Below are positions 32,807 to 41,973 of a stretch of 64,000 nt of DNA, piece by piece (the first letter of the stretch is position 1; the number at the start of each line of letters is the position of its first letter). Below the pieces are notes generated by a model. That model saw nothing but the letters and a program-made list of their open reading frames with translations. It had not been told where the DNA came from and searched no databases. A program made the position numbers and the translations under genes. The stretch is from Diaphorobacter sp. HDW4A (GTDB lineage: Bacteria; Pseudomonadota; Gammaproteobacteria; Burkholderiales; Burkholderiaceae_C): contig NZ_CP049910.1 of assembly GCF_011305995.1 (NCBI RefSeq), positions 3,224,001-3,288,000 of the forward strand. The letters run 5' to 3'.

Positions 32807-33694
32807 CTACCAGAGCACCAGTAGCCGCGAACCTTCCTCGTCCCTGATCGATTGCGCCAGCTCCTTCGCAGTGCTCAGCGCATTGTCGAAATCCTTGTCC
32901 CGCGATTGAAAGAGTCGGCGCAATGCGCCTTCGCGGCTGCCGTCGCATTTTCCGGTCGCGGCGCAGGGCATCGCCACGGAAAATTCGCGCTCATCGCAGA
33001 CTAGCCCCATCTCGCACGGTGCCAGCCGCGATGCCGCGCCCACGACTTCCTCGGCACCCGGGCGGAAGCTGCCGCGCAGATAGGTGTAGACCACGCGGGT
33101 CTTTGATTTTTCCGGATCGGGAAGCTGCCACTTGCGGGTCAGACGGTCAATGAACAGCGGGTCCTGCTGCTCCCTCGGGAGCTTGATGAGAATGCGCTTG
33201 CCCGGCTCGAACGTGCGATCAGGCCCCGCCAGACGCGCCCGTTCGCGCGGCGCTGCGGAGGTGTGGCGGATCTTCTGGATGATGTCTTGCTCGGCCGTGA
33301 TCAACGGATCCGGCACGCCTCCGACGCGCTCTGAATCCACCCAAGGGTCCTGCAACCGGGCATCGCTGATGTTCTCGCAACGACCGCCAAGCAGCGCAAT
33401 TGCCTTGGCGCGCGGCGAATCGGGCGCATCCTGATTCGCCTCTGCGGCCTTCTTCCTCCACTGCTCCAACTGCGCACGCACCAGCCGGCATTCGCCGATG
33501 ACCTGCCGAGCGTAGAACTCACCGCCACCCGAAAAATCCTGCAATACAGAAGCAAGCAAGGGCTCGTAGTCCGTCGCTTCGTTGTACTGCTTGAGATACG
33601 CAGCCGAAACGAGCTGCGCGCAAGCGGATGCTGACGCGGCCAATCCGGCAAAGCTCAGCGCGATCAGAAAGGATACTTTGGACACTTTGTTCAT
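32807..33694 (-). CDS. Exported protein, unknown
   Basis: A 295-residue protein with a signal peptide (VSFLIALSFAGLAASASACAQ). Cys pairs occur at QVIGECRLV/GGRCENI and CEMGLVCDERE/MPCAATGKCDG. The YTYLRGSFRPGAEEVVG stretch looks beta-sheet. No family was recognised. Start at 33694 gives a normal signal peptide. The sequence style suggests a periplasmic protein of limited distribution. Confidence 0.7.
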   Translation of the reverse strand: MNKVSKVSFLIALSFAGLAASASACAQLVSAAYLKQYNEATDYEPLLASVLQDFSGGGEFYARQVIGECRLVRAQLEQWRKKAAEANQDAPDSPRAKAIALLGGRCENISDARLQDPWVDSERVGGVPDPLITAEQDIIQKIRHTSAAPRERARLAGPDRTFEPGKRILIKLPREQQDPLFIDRLTRKWQLPDPEKSKTRVVYTYLRGSFRPGAEEVVGAASRLAPCEMGLVCDEREFSVAMPCAATGKCDGSREGALRRLFQSRDKDFDNALSTAKELAQSIRDEEGSRLLVLW

Positions 33695-33800
33695 TGCGAG
33701 TTCCTGTCGTATGACGTCGGCCACATCGATGCAACTGGAGCACAAATCACGGCCGAGTTTCCCCTAAATTGCGACCCACCCAAACGCACGAGCCACGCAC

Positions 33801-35057
33801 TTACATGAAGTTTCGCGTATGCAGCGATGCCAGCACCTGTGCATGCGTCTTCTCAAAACCCAATCGCACGAGCTTGGCAAAGCGCCCATCGGCCATGTCC
33901 TGCATGAGCTGCTGCACGCGTGCGGCGCCACGGGCGATGGCGTCAGGTGTCAGTTCCCCGGCGGCCACGAGGATCAGCGAGTCGAGCACTTCCTCATTCA
34001 AACCCGCCGTGCCCGCGAGCGCGTCGTGGCGGGCCTCCACCGCCTGCGCGAGACGGTGACGAAAGGCGGGTTCAAGCTTGAGGCGATGCAGCAGATGGGA
34101 CATACCGAGCGCCACATGCCGCGCTTCGTCACGTGCAGCCAGGCGGCAGATTTGACGGGTCAGCGGATCGGGCGCATCGGTCTGCAGAAACTGCAGCAGA
34201 TTCACGAACGTGCCCTCGCCGAGCACCGAAAGCAGAAAGCCCGCCACCGAAAAATCCTTCTCGTCGAGCAGGCTCATGAGCGATGCCTGCCCGCCCGCCG
34301 TCGACAGCGCGGGCTCGCGGCCGTGACGGCGGATGCGGCGGGTGAAGACGTCGATGTGCCGCGCCTCGTCCGCTATCTGAATCGCGAGCGCGGCCTGCAT
34401 CTCGCGGTAATGCGGATGCAGCTCGCCCAGAAAACGCGCGGGCACGACGAGCGCGGCGTTTTCGTTTTCGACCATGTAGGTCATGATCTGCACAATGGCG
34501 TCTTCGATGGACGCAGGCGGCTCGTGCGCATTGTCCCAGTCGATATCGACATCGGCATTCCACTGTGCCGCAACGGCCTGCGCATACAGATCGCCCGCGT
34601 TGTCGCTCCAGAATTCGGCCTTCTCGCTCAAACGAAAATAAAACGCTGGAGCACCCTGCTCCACCGAAGCCCCGCGCGCGGCCAGCCCCCAAGCGGGCTC
34701 GGCCCTGTCGGCCACCGCACCCGGAACGGCTGCATCGCTATGCCCGGTCTGCGCCGCACCGTGCCAGCGGCCCACCTGAACAACGCCCCTGCGCACCTGC
34801 AATTGCGATGCCTGCAACCAGCCCTCGGGCGTCTGCAGCTCATGCCCTTGGACTCTGCACCACGCTGCCAATTGCGCATGCCAACCGGGAGCGCAGCCTT
34901 GTACGTTCACGCATTTGCCGACTGCGACACCCGCCAGTGCATGCTTGACCAGCAGATGCGCGCCCGCGTCGAAGCCCAGCGTCTGCAGGTCCACCAACGG
35001 AGGTGTTGGCGCGCCATTCAGAGGCTCTCGAGGTTCATTCGTTGCGCTCATCGTCAT
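33801..35057 (-). CDS. TusA-like domain fused to a ferritin-like diiron protein
   Basis: A 418-residue fusion. Residues about 20-100 resemble TusA/SirA (VDLQTLGFDAGAHLLVKHALAGVAVGKCVNVQ, AAWCRVQGHELQ), but the conserved Cys-Pro of TusA is replaced by Asp-Ala. Residues about 150-400 are a four-helix diiron domain: Glu in VENENAA, DEARH (about 230), Glu in VLGEGTF (about 282), DEARH (about 315). Such a site binds two irons and could use oxygen. It is the last gene of a three-gene leftward set and starts 6 bases after the PhnD-like gene. Substrate unknown. Confidence 0.8.
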   Translation of the reverse strand: MTMSATNEPREPLNGAPTPPLVDLQTLGFDAGAHLLVKHALAGVAVGKCVNVQGCAPGWHAQLAAWCRVQGHELQTPEGWLQASQLQVRRGVVQVGRWHGAAQTGHSDAAVPGAVADRAEPAWGLAARGASVEQGAPAFYFRLSEKAEFWSDNAGDLYAQAVAAQWNADVDIDWDNAHEPPASIEDAIVQIMTYMVENENAALVVPARFLGELHPHYREMQAALAIQIADEARHIDVFTRRIRRHGREPALSTAGGQASLMSLLDEKDFSVAGFLLSVLGEGTFVNLLQFLQTDAPDPLTRQICRLAARDEARHVALGMSHLLHRLKLEPAFRHRLAQAVEARHDALAGTAGLNEEVLDSLILVAAGELTPDAIARGAARVQQLMQDMADGRFAKLVRLGFEKTHAQVLASLHTRNFM

Positions 35058-35063
35058 CCAACG

Positions 35064-35930
35064 TCAGTACTTATAGCCCTGCACCGTGATGCGGCCAGTG
35101 CCGTCATAGAACTGCTCGTCCCGCACCGCACGCTCAAGCAGTTGGTAGCCCGTTGCGCGGCCCGGATGCCAGACCTTGAGGCCTTCGAGCTCAAGCAGCG
35201 GACGCACCTTGGGATCGTCCCACGACATACCCAGCAGCAGATCACGAAAGCGGTCCGAGTCCTCCTGGGTGATGCTCGGGCCCGACGTCATGTTGCAGTG
35301 ATCGAACGCACCGGAGGTCGCGAGCACCCGCGTCTTTCCTGCAGGCAAGGTGCCCTCGGCAGCGAATGCAAGAAAGTTCTTGGCGACCATCCACGACGCA
35401 TGGATCTCCCCCGCCACCATGGCCTTGGCCGCATCGCGCTCGCCGCCAATGTGATCGCCATGCTTGCCGCCGAGCACGTCGAAACGGCGCGCGGTGTAGT
35501 CCTTGCCCGCCACCATGCCGGCCTGTCGCAGATGATCCAGCGGAATCAGCGTGGCCTGCGGCGAATCGATGGCACCAAAGCCCACGGTCCTGCCGCGCAG
35601 ATCGTCCAGTGCCTGCACCGGACTGTCGGCGGACACGACCAGCAGGGATTGCACATCGAGATCGGTGTCGCGCATCGCAATCGACTCGACCTTCTGACCA
35701 GCGGCCCTCGCCATGAGATCAGCCCGCACAAAGGCCAGCGGCGAGTTCCACGCGAGCTGCACGTCGCCCGACATCAGCGCCTCGGTCAGGCTTTCGTAGT
35801 TGGAGTACAGCACGTAATCAAAATACATGCCGCGCTCGATGAAGTGCGCCTTGAAGCCCTCCCAGATCGTGATCACCTTGGGCGCATAGGCCACGGCGCC
35901 GAGCTTGAGAACGTTGTAGGAAGCGGTCAT
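35064..35930 (-). CDS. PhnD/SsuA-type binding protein without signal peptide
   Basis: A 288-residue protein of the phosphate/phosphonate-binding (PhnD) fold. Hallmarks: KLGAVAYAPKVITIWEGFKAHF, SGDVQLAWNSPLAFVRAD, DLRGRTVGFGAIDSPQATLIPLDHL, HASWMVAKNFLAF. No signal peptide, no lipobox and no transporter genes are nearby, so it should stay in the cytoplasm and may act as a sensor, scaffold or substrate-delivery protein for the diiron and flavin partners. Intergenic distance to the acyl-CoA-dehydrogenase gene is 58 bases. Confidence 0.8.
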   Translation of the reverse strand: MTASYNVLKLGAVAYAPKVITIWEGFKAHFIERGMYFDYVLYSNYESLTEALMSGDVQLAWNSPLAFVRADLMARAAGQKVESIAMRDTDLDVQSLLVVSADSPVQALDDLRGRTVGFGAIDSPQATLIPLDHLRQAGMVAGKDYTARRFDVLGGKHGDHIGGERDAAKAMVAGEIHASWMVAKNFLAFAAEGTLPAGKTRVLATSGAFDHCNMTSGPSITQEDSDRFRDLLLGMSWDDPKVRPLLELEGLKVWHPGRATGYQLLERAVRDEQFYDGTGRITVQGYKY

Positions 35931-35988
35931 GGTTTGTCTTTGAATGGTCGTTTTCGAAAATGGGCCACGCTTGAACGGCGTGCACCGA

Positions 35989-37101
35989 TCAGGCGGTCGC
36001 CTCGCACATGGATTTGCCCAGCATGTCGTAGATGACGTCGGTGGTGGGCGCCATCACCGAAGCCGCGCGTGCATCGCGGAACAGGCGCTCAATGCCCAGG
36101 TCCTTGCGAAAGGCCGCGCCGCCGCACACGCGCATCGCCGTATCGGTCACGCCAAGAGCCGCTTCCGCAGCAGCCGCCTTGCATTGCAGAAGCCGCGTGC
36201 GCACATCGCTGCGCTGCAAAAGCACCGCGTTCACGGCGTCGTCGCGCAGCAGTTGTGCCTGATCGGCCTGAAGCTGCGCCTTGGCAAGATAGGCACGAAT
36301 CGTCGGCAGATCGGCCAGCGAACTGCCGCTTTCAGCGAATCGCGTGGCAGCCACATGCTGCACGGCGCGGCGCAGCACACCCTTCATCAGACCGATGGAG
36401 GTGGTTGCGATCAGCGTCGGAAAATACGGCATCAGGTACTGGCCCTTGACCGCTTCGCCCTGCCCATCGGCACCGAGCATGTCGCGCTTGAAGACCCGCA
36501 CATCCTTGGCCGCAATCGGCGACGAAGCATTGCCGCGCAGGCCCATGCCATCGAACACGCTTGGCACCGAGAGGCCCTGCAATCGACTGTTCACCAACCA
36601 CAGCGTATTGCCATCGCCCTGACTCGCCCGCGAGATCCAGACATACGAATCCGCCTCGTCCGCCGAAGTGATCATGCTCTTGTGCGCGTTGAGCAGCACC
36701 GCATCCTCGCCCTCTGCATCCGCCGTGCCGGTAGGTGCCCAGATATGGCTGCGCGACCCGGATTCGGACACCGCGAGCGTAGTCAGGTGCCGTCCCTCGG
36801 CAATCGCACGCCGAACGCCTTCTGCCGCAAACGGCTCGATCAGCGCAACACCGCAGTAATGCATGGTGAGCACCATCGCCGTGCAAGGGCAGTCCTGCGC
36901 GATGCGCTCGATTACCTGCACGGCTTCGCGCAGGCCGCAGCCCATACCACCGACCTCCTTCGCGCTGATGAGCCCCAGCAGACCCGCATCGGCCAATACA
37001 TCGAGCGCTTTGCGTGGGTAGAGCGCCTCGTTGTCGGTCTGCGCAGCCGCAGGCGCGATGACATCGCGCGCGATGGGCTCAAGAACGGACAGAACTTCCA
37101 T
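35989..37101 (-). CDS. Acyl-CoA-dehydrogenase-like flavoprotein
   Basis: A 370-residue member of the acyl-CoA dehydrogenase superfamily (LGLISAKEVGGMGCGLREAVQVIERIAQDCPCTAMVL; FDGMGLRGNASSPI; helical C-terminal domain with MRVCGGAAFRKDLGIERLFRDA). The C-terminus keeps CGGAAF and RDARAASVMAPTTDV, like SfnB/DszC/DmoA-linked sulfur-starvation members, so it may be an FMN monooxygenase or oxidoreductase rather than a beta-oxidation enzyme. First gene of the leftward set. A TATAAT on the minus strand lies at 37295-37300. Confidence 0.75.
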   Translation of the reverse strand: MEVLSVLEPIARDVIAPAAAQTDNEALYPRKALDVLADAGLLGLISAKEVGGMGCGLREAVQVIERIAQDCPCTAMVLTMHYCGVALIEPFAAEGVRRAIAEGRHLTTLAVSESGSRSHIWAPTGTADAEGEDAVLLNAHKSMITSADEADSYVWISRASQGDGNTLWLVNSRLQGLSVPSVFDGMGLRGNASSPIAAKDVRVFKRDMLGADGQGEAVKGQYLMPYFPTLIATTSIGLMKGVLRRAVQHVAATRFAESGSSLADLPTIRAYLAKAQLQADQAQLLRDDAVNAVLLQRSDVRTRLLQCKAAAAEAALGVTDTAMRVCGGAAFRKDLGIERLFRDARAASVMAPTTDVIYDMLGKSMCEATA

Positions 37102-37351
37102 GACTTCTCCAGCAACCGGCGTGAAGAGATCGGCCCATGCGGGGCGAGCTGGAGACGAAAACTGCGCTCAATGAATGAGGACCGCAGCACATGCGATCTC
37201 GTACGTTGCCAAGCCAGCAGCGCACCGGAACAGAATCTTGTCTCCCGTCGCACACAGACCTGCAATCACGACAGATGAACAATTGAATGAAATCATTATA
37301 GGGATCGGTCATGACTGCGCTCTTCACGCCGATTCCTGACTGAACGCAAGG

Positions 37352-38644
37352 TCACATCAGGCTGTCCGCCCAGATGTTCTGCGCCCAGTTCCATGCGTAG
37401 ACGCCTTCAAGGTCCGACGCAGCCGTCGACACACCACCCGAGCCGGGAACGGTCTTGTAGGTCTTCTCCGCCGTGTCGTAAAGATGCACGGACGCGACGT
37501 GGATGACCTGCTTGTCGCTCACGTAGCTGTAGCAGGTGTTGGTCAGCATCGGGTTGGCTGCAATTTCCAATCCGTTGAGCTGCGCTACCACGGCCGCTGC
37601 GGCTACCTTGGCATGGGCATTCGCCATGTGGCCGGACTTGGGCATGGCGGGAGCGATCTGGATCGAGTCGCCAATGATGTGCACGTCCTTGGCGATGGTC
37701 GATTCGAAGGTCTGGTAGTTCACCAGACACCAGCGCGCATTCGCCGTGGCCAGCCCCGATTGCACCGCAATCGCCCCGGCACGCATGGGAGGAAGCACAT
37801 TGAGCACGTCGGCGCGCACGTCGTTCTGAACATCGAACTTCACCACACCGGCCGTGGCATCGACGGCGACGACCTTGTGCTCGGGGCGGTATTCGATGAT
37901 GCCCTTGTAGTTGTCAGCCCAGTATTTCTTGAACAGCGGCCCCTTGGACGTGACATCCTGATTTGCGTCGAGAATCAATACCTTCGACTTTGGCTTGTGC
38001 TGCTTGAAGTAATGTGCGATCTGGCTGGCACGCTCATAAGGACCTGGCGGGCATCGATAAGGAGCTTCAGGAATCGTGAGCGCATAAACGCCGCCATCCT
38101 TCATCGCTTCGAGCTGCTTGCGCAGCGCTACGGTCTCGGGCCCGGCCTTCCAGGCCTGCAGAATCTGGCCGCTTTGGTTGGCCGCTTCCAGCCCTTCTAC
38201 ACCGCTCCACATCAGGTCGATGCCGGGCGAGAGGATCAACTTGTCGTAGGGCAACGTCTGCCCACCCGCCAACTGCACGGTCTTCTTCACGGCGTCGATG
38301 GACTTTACCCAGTCCTTCACCCTGCGTACCCCGTGGCGCGACTCGAGCGCGGAGTAACTCGTCGAGAGATCGCCAATCGATTTGCTGCCGCCAAGCACCA
38401 GGTTCGACAGCGGGCAAGAGACAAACTGCTCCTGCGGCTCGACCAGCACCACGTCGATCTTCTGGCCCGACAGCATGCGCACGTATTTGGCTGCCGTCGC
38501 ACCGCCATAACCGCCACCGACCACTACCACTTTACCCTTGGCCGAGCCGGAGGTTGAAGAACCGCTGGCGCATCCCGCCAGCGCGGCCAGTGTTCCCAGT
38601 GCACCGACCGACGCCGATACCTTCAAAAGCTCACGTCTTTGCAT
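37352..38644 (-). CDS. fccB: Flavocytochrome c sulfide dehydrogenase, flavoprotein subunit
   Basis: A 430-residue periplasmic flavoprotein that oxidises sulfide to sulfur or polysulfide. N-terminus MQRRELLKVSASVGALGTLAALAGC has twin arginines and a Cys after LAG, suggesting Tat export and perhaps lipidation. FAD motif VVVVGGGYGGATAAKYVR. The active-site cysteines of FCSD are visible in YRCPPGPYER and ARWCLVNYQTFES, with a further one in VSCPLSNLVLGG. The C-terminal FCSD domain is present. It is 40 bases after the cytochrome gene. Confidence 0.92.
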   Translation of the reverse strand: MQRRELLKVSASVGALGTLAALAGCASGSSTSGSAKGKVVVVGGGYGGATAAKYVRMLSGQKIDVVLVEPQEQFVSCPLSNLVLGGSKSIGDLSTSYSALESRHGVRRVKDWVKSIDAVKKTVQLAGGQTLPYDKLILSPGIDLMWSGVEGLEAANQSGQILQAWKAGPETVALRKQLEAMKDGGVYALTIPEAPYRCPPGPYERASQIAHYFKQHKPKSKVLILDANQDVTSKGPLFKKYWADNYKGIIEYRPEHKVVAVDATAGVVKFDVQNDVRADVLNVLPPMRAGAIAVQSGLATANARWCLVNYQTFESTIAKDVHIIGDSIQIAPAMPKSGHMANAHAKVAAAAVVAQLNGLEIAANPMLTNTCYSYVSDKQVIHVASVHLYDTAEKTYKTVPGSGGVSTAASDLEGVYAWNWAQNIWADSLM

Positions 38645-38684
38645 GATGAGTCCTTTTCTTTTTCGTTGTTCGTCGTTGTGGGGT

Positions 38685-39038
38685 TCAGGGCTTCTGCGCG
38701 GCGAAGTAGTCCGCGAGCGTTTTCATCTGATCGTCGGTCAGCCCCTTGGCGAGCTGGTGCATGACAGTCGCCTCGCGCTTGCCGTTCTTGAAGTCCTGAA
38801 GCGACGCCAGCATCTTGTCCGCAGGCATGCCGGCCAGCGTCGCGAGCGGCGATCCGGCGGCGGCCTTGCCGTCCGTTCCATGGCAGGCCGCGCAGTTGGC
38901 CGCCATTTGCCGCGTGTGCAGCGCGCGCGATGCGTCCTGCGTGGCAGGCGAGGTCTGAGCCATGGCGGAGCCCGCGCCGAGCAGCGTCAGCATGAGCGCT
39001 GCAGCCGCGGCAACAGTCGAAGTTCTAAGCAGTTTCAT
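38685..39038 (-). CDS. fccA: Cytochrome c subunit of sulfide dehydrogenase
   Basis: A 117-residue class I cytochrome c. Signal peptide residues 1-27 (AAAAALMLTLLGAGSAMAQ), one CAACH heme motif (Cys49, Cys52, His53) and a distal Met in ATVMHQLAKGL. It accepts electrons from FccB in the periplasm. It has a single heme; the Allochromatium FccA has two. The start at 39038 follows AAGGGAG. Confidence 0.92.
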   Translation of the reverse strand: MKLLRTSTVAAAAALMLTLLGAGSAMAQTSPATQDASRALHTRQMAANCAACHGTDGKAAAGSPLATLAGMPADKMLASLQDFKNGKREATVMHQLAKGLTDDQMKTLADYFAAQKP

Positions 39039-39619
39039 GGGGGAACTCCCTTGTTTTGAATCAACGGACATCCGTCAACAACACATAAGCAATCACGCAT
39101 TAGCACTGTCAATGTAGAAAGCTCAAACGAATGCCCATCTGGGGTTATCCCTTGTTTTCTGGCAAATCAATGGTGCAACGCGACGCATCCGCGCTGGCAA
39201 TGCCGGATAAACATATTCACCACCGGCATGAGCCGCGCTCTGTTGTCTGTGCGCCACTCAAGCCCCCGAAAATGCTGTGTCTCGCCCCCATGGACGCGAC
39301 TCCCACTTGCGCTGTATCAGTCCCTCACTCCACAATTGCGCCTTGTTCTGTGATGCCGGACACCTTGCACACACAGACCCTTGCGGCGTCGGCCTGCCAT
39401 TGCAGAAGATCCCACCGCAATTCAGTTCTCCAACGAACCGACTTCCCGGAGATAGCCCATGACTCAGTTTTTGATCCACACCGCTCAACCCTGACGCGCC
39501 CGTCATCCGTCCCGGCTGGCACTGCGCGTCGTCAAACGACCTTATGCGTGCGCCTGCTCGGGAGCGATTCCTGCGCCTGTGCGTTCGCGCCTGCCGGGAC
39601 TTCGTACTACGGAGCGCAC
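39039..39619. other. Long intergenic region before the AAA-protease pair
   Basis: A 581-base divergent gap. It must hold the leftward fcc promoter and the rightward promoter of the AAA/M41 pair. No clear -35/-10 pair, operator or RNA gene could be picked out. Frames across it are rich in Ser, His and Cys with no domain, and I do not call them genes. Confidence 0.5.
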
Positions 39620-39871
39620 ATGAGTGCAAAAACTTTCTCGCGCGATTTCGCGCAAGGGCAGACCAAGAAACTTCGCCGCATGCGCCAGCCACTGGTCATG
39701 CAGCTTCCACCGCCATCGCCGCGCAACCACGTCGCACGCGCCATGGTTCTGCGCGCCTCATCGGGCGGCGCGGGCAAACACATCCGCAGTCAAGGCGCAC
39801 AGCGCCGTGCGGACAAGGTGGAGCTGCGCAGGCAGACGGCAGCCAGCGGAGGCTTCAAGCATTGGGAATGA
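39620..39871 (+). CDS. Small basic protein coupled to the AAA protease
   Basis: An 83-residue very basic protein (MSAKTFSRDFAQGQTKKLRR; RNHVARAMVLRASSGGAGKH; RADKVELRRQTAASGGFKHWE). The ATG at 39620 follows GGAG at short spacing. Its stop overlaps the protease start (ATGA). No domain was recognised. A possible adaptor, substrate or nucleic-acid-binding partner of the protease; this is inference from the coupling alone. Confidence 0.65.
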   Translation: MSAKTFSRDFAQGQTKKLRRMRQPLVMQLPPPSPRNHVARAMVLRASSGGAGKHIRSQGAQRRADKVELRRQTAASGGFKHWE

Positions 39872-41946
39872 ACAAGAACATGGACACGACAAGCACAACG
39901 ACAACAACAAGCACAGCGGCGGCAATCACCATCGACCACCACACGGAGACGAACCCCGCGCACACGCTGCTCAGCAACCGCGTGGCCCTGCGCCAGCAAG
40001 TGCTGGACATCACCGCAAAGACGCTCAAGACCGAGCTCTTCGGCCTCGACACGCTGATCGACCGGCTCATCGATTCGGTGCGCGCCTGGTATCTGCTGCC
40101 CGAGGTGATCGACCGTCCGGTCATCGTCTGCCTCTGGGGCCTGACCGGCACCGGCAAGACCCAGCTCGTGCGGCGTCTGGCACAGCTTCTGGGCTTTTAT
40201 GATCGCTTTCTCGAAGTGCAGATGGACGGCTTCAGCAACAGCACGCATGGCGCGACGCGCGATTCGATTGCATCCATGCTGGCCAACTCATCGGTGCTCG
40301 AGGGCGCACCGGGCATTCTGCTGCTCGACGAATTCCAGCGCTTTCGCACGCGGGACCGCAAGGGCAACGATGTCGCCGTGAAGCGTTATCAGGATGTCTG
40401 GGCCCTGCTCTCGGACGGCCGCCTGTCGCCGCCAATGGACGCACTGGACCGCATCGAGCTCGAGCAGGCCTACCACCAGTACGAGACCATGCAGGCGCAG
40501 GTGGACAAGGCCAACGACGAGGCGGATGAAGACGGAGATGCTGCTGACCGGCCACGCAAGAAGCCAAAGCAGAAGTCGCCCTTCCACCTCTCGGCCTTCG
40601 ACGCACGCGACTTGCAGCATGCGCTCAAGCTCAGCGAACCCATCACGCAAATCATGCGCTGGACGCCCGAGCAGGTGCAGGAGCGCCTCGAGCACTTCCG
40701 CAACGACCCGAGCCGCTGGGGCACGGACCACAGCAAGCTGCTGATCCTCGTGACCGGCAATCTTGATGAGATGTACCAGGGCGTGGCCAAGCGCGTGCAG
40801 GACTGCGACACCGATGCCGACGTGTTCCACCGCTTCACCGAGCGGCTCTCGACTATCGACGTGAAGGAGGCGCTCGCCGAGCGTTTCCGACCCGAACAGG
40901 TGGCGCGCCTGGGAAACCAGCATCTGGTGTTTCCGTCGCTCAACCGCCATGCCTACGAACGGCTGGTCGCCGACGCCTGCAGCAAGCAAGTCGAAGCGGT
41001 GCGCGGCGCGCTCGATCTGAACATCGCGCTCACGCCCGCCGTGCTCTCCACGCTCTATCAGAACGCGGTGTTTCCGGTGCAGGGCACACGGCCGGTGTTC
41101 TCCACCGTGCATGCGGTACTCGGCCCCAGTCTGGGCAGTGCGGCCGTGTGGGCGATGCAGCAGTTGGCGCTGGCGGGCATGGCGAACCAGCGTTCGCAAT
41201 GCGCACTGCAGCTCGACATGAGCGGCGACGGCAAGCAACTGGTAATGCGTCTGCAAAGAGATAGTGGCGCGAGCGTGATCGCCGAGCGCTGCATCGCGTT
41301 GCATCTCGAGATCGACAAGCTGCGCCAGCGCGCACAACCCGATTTCCGGGCGCTGCTCGCGGTGCACGAGGCGGGGCATGGGCTGGTCTACGCGCTGCTC
41401 AACCGCTGCGCGCCCACCGATGTGCGCATCAACGTCGCATCGTTCGAGGGCGGCTACGCCAGCTATGCGCCACGCGTGGCCGAGTCGCGCCGCATGGCGC
41501 GCGACGAAATCTGCGTGACGCTCGCAGGCCGCGCGGCAGAGCTATGGGTGTTCGGCGAAGACGCGGTGACCACCGGCGCCGAGGAAGACCTCAGTAGCGC
41601 CACACGCCACGCCGCACGCTACCACCGTCACTGGGCGATGGGAGATCGGCTCTCGCGCACCGACGTCACGCATGATGTGGAGCAGCACGTCAACACCGAT
41701 GTCGAACGCAGCAATCCGGCCATCGAGGCCACGCTGCAGGCCGAGCTCGCCCGCGCGCAGCAACTGCTGGAAGACGCGCGCAAGCCGTTCGAGCGACTGG
41801 TGCAGGCGCTGCTCGACAACGGCTTCGTCGATGCCAAGCAGTTCGCGGCCGTCACCGGCCTCGACCTGCCCGCGCGCAACGATGCGCTCGAGCCTTGGAG
41901 CGCCGCATGGCAGCGCTTCGCGGCCAACGACCGGCGAGCGGCCTGA
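39868..41946 (+). CDS. AAA+ ATPase fused to an M41 (FtsH-type) metallopeptidase
   Basis: A 692-residue protein. Residues 55-440 form an AAA+ module of Clp-like type: Walker A GLTGTGKT (91-98), Walker B ILLLDE (150-155). It carries an insertion with an acidic/basic coiled coil (about 190-240: KANDEADEDGDAADRPRKKP). Residues 480-692 form an M41 peptidase: zinc motif HEAGH (500-504) and third ligand Asp574 in TTGAEEDLSSAT. There is no membrane segment, unlike FtsH. So a soluble, self-contained ATP-dependent protease is predicted. The Thr-rich start (TTSTTTTTST) is unusual. ATG 39868 was chosen for the overlap with the small gene. Confidence 0.85.
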   Translation: MNKNMDTTSTTTTTSTAAAITIDHHTETNPAHTLLSNRVALRQQVLDITAKTLKTELFGLDTLIDRLIDSVRAWYLLPEVIDRPVIVCLWGLTGTGKTQLVRRLAQLLGFYDRFLEVQMDGFSNSTHGATRDSIASMLANSSVLEGAPGILLLDEFQRFRTRDRKGNDVAVKRYQDVWALLSDGRLSPPMDALDRIELEQAYHQYETMQAQVDKANDEADEDGDAADRPRKKPKQKSPFHLSAFDARDLQHALKLSEPITQIMRWTPEQVQERLEHFRNDPSRWGTDHSKLLILVTGNLDEMYQGVAKRVQDCDTDADVFHRFTERLSTIDVKEALAERFRPEQVARLGNQHLVFPSLNRHAYERLVADACSKQVEAVRGALDLNIALTPAVLSTLYQNAVFPVQGTRPVFSTVHAVLGPSLGSAAVWAMQQLALAGMANQRSQCALQLDMSGDGKQLVMRLQRDSGASVIAERCIALHLEIDKLRQRAQPDFRALLAVHEAGHGLVYALLNRCAPTDVRINVASFEGGYASYAPRVAESRRMARDEICVTLAGRAAELWVFGEDAVTTGAEEDLSSATRHAARYHRHWAMGDRLSRTDVTHDVEQHVNTDVERSNPAIEATLQAELARAQQLLEDARKPFERLVQALLDNGFVDAKQFAAVTGLDLPARNDALEPWSAAWQRFAANDRRAA

Positions 41947-41973
41947 AACGGGTGTTGGGCGCTGGACGCTGGG

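Noticed and set aside
33819..36035. Plus-strand open frame of 738 codons
   Set aside because: It is antisense to three genes with clear domains; long opposite frames are expected from high third-position GC. The translation is His/Arg-rich with no domain.
39131..39619. Extension of the 83-residue gene upstream
   Set aside because: The upstream part is Ser/His/Cys-rich without structure and lies ahead of a good ATG with a ribosome-binding site at 39620.
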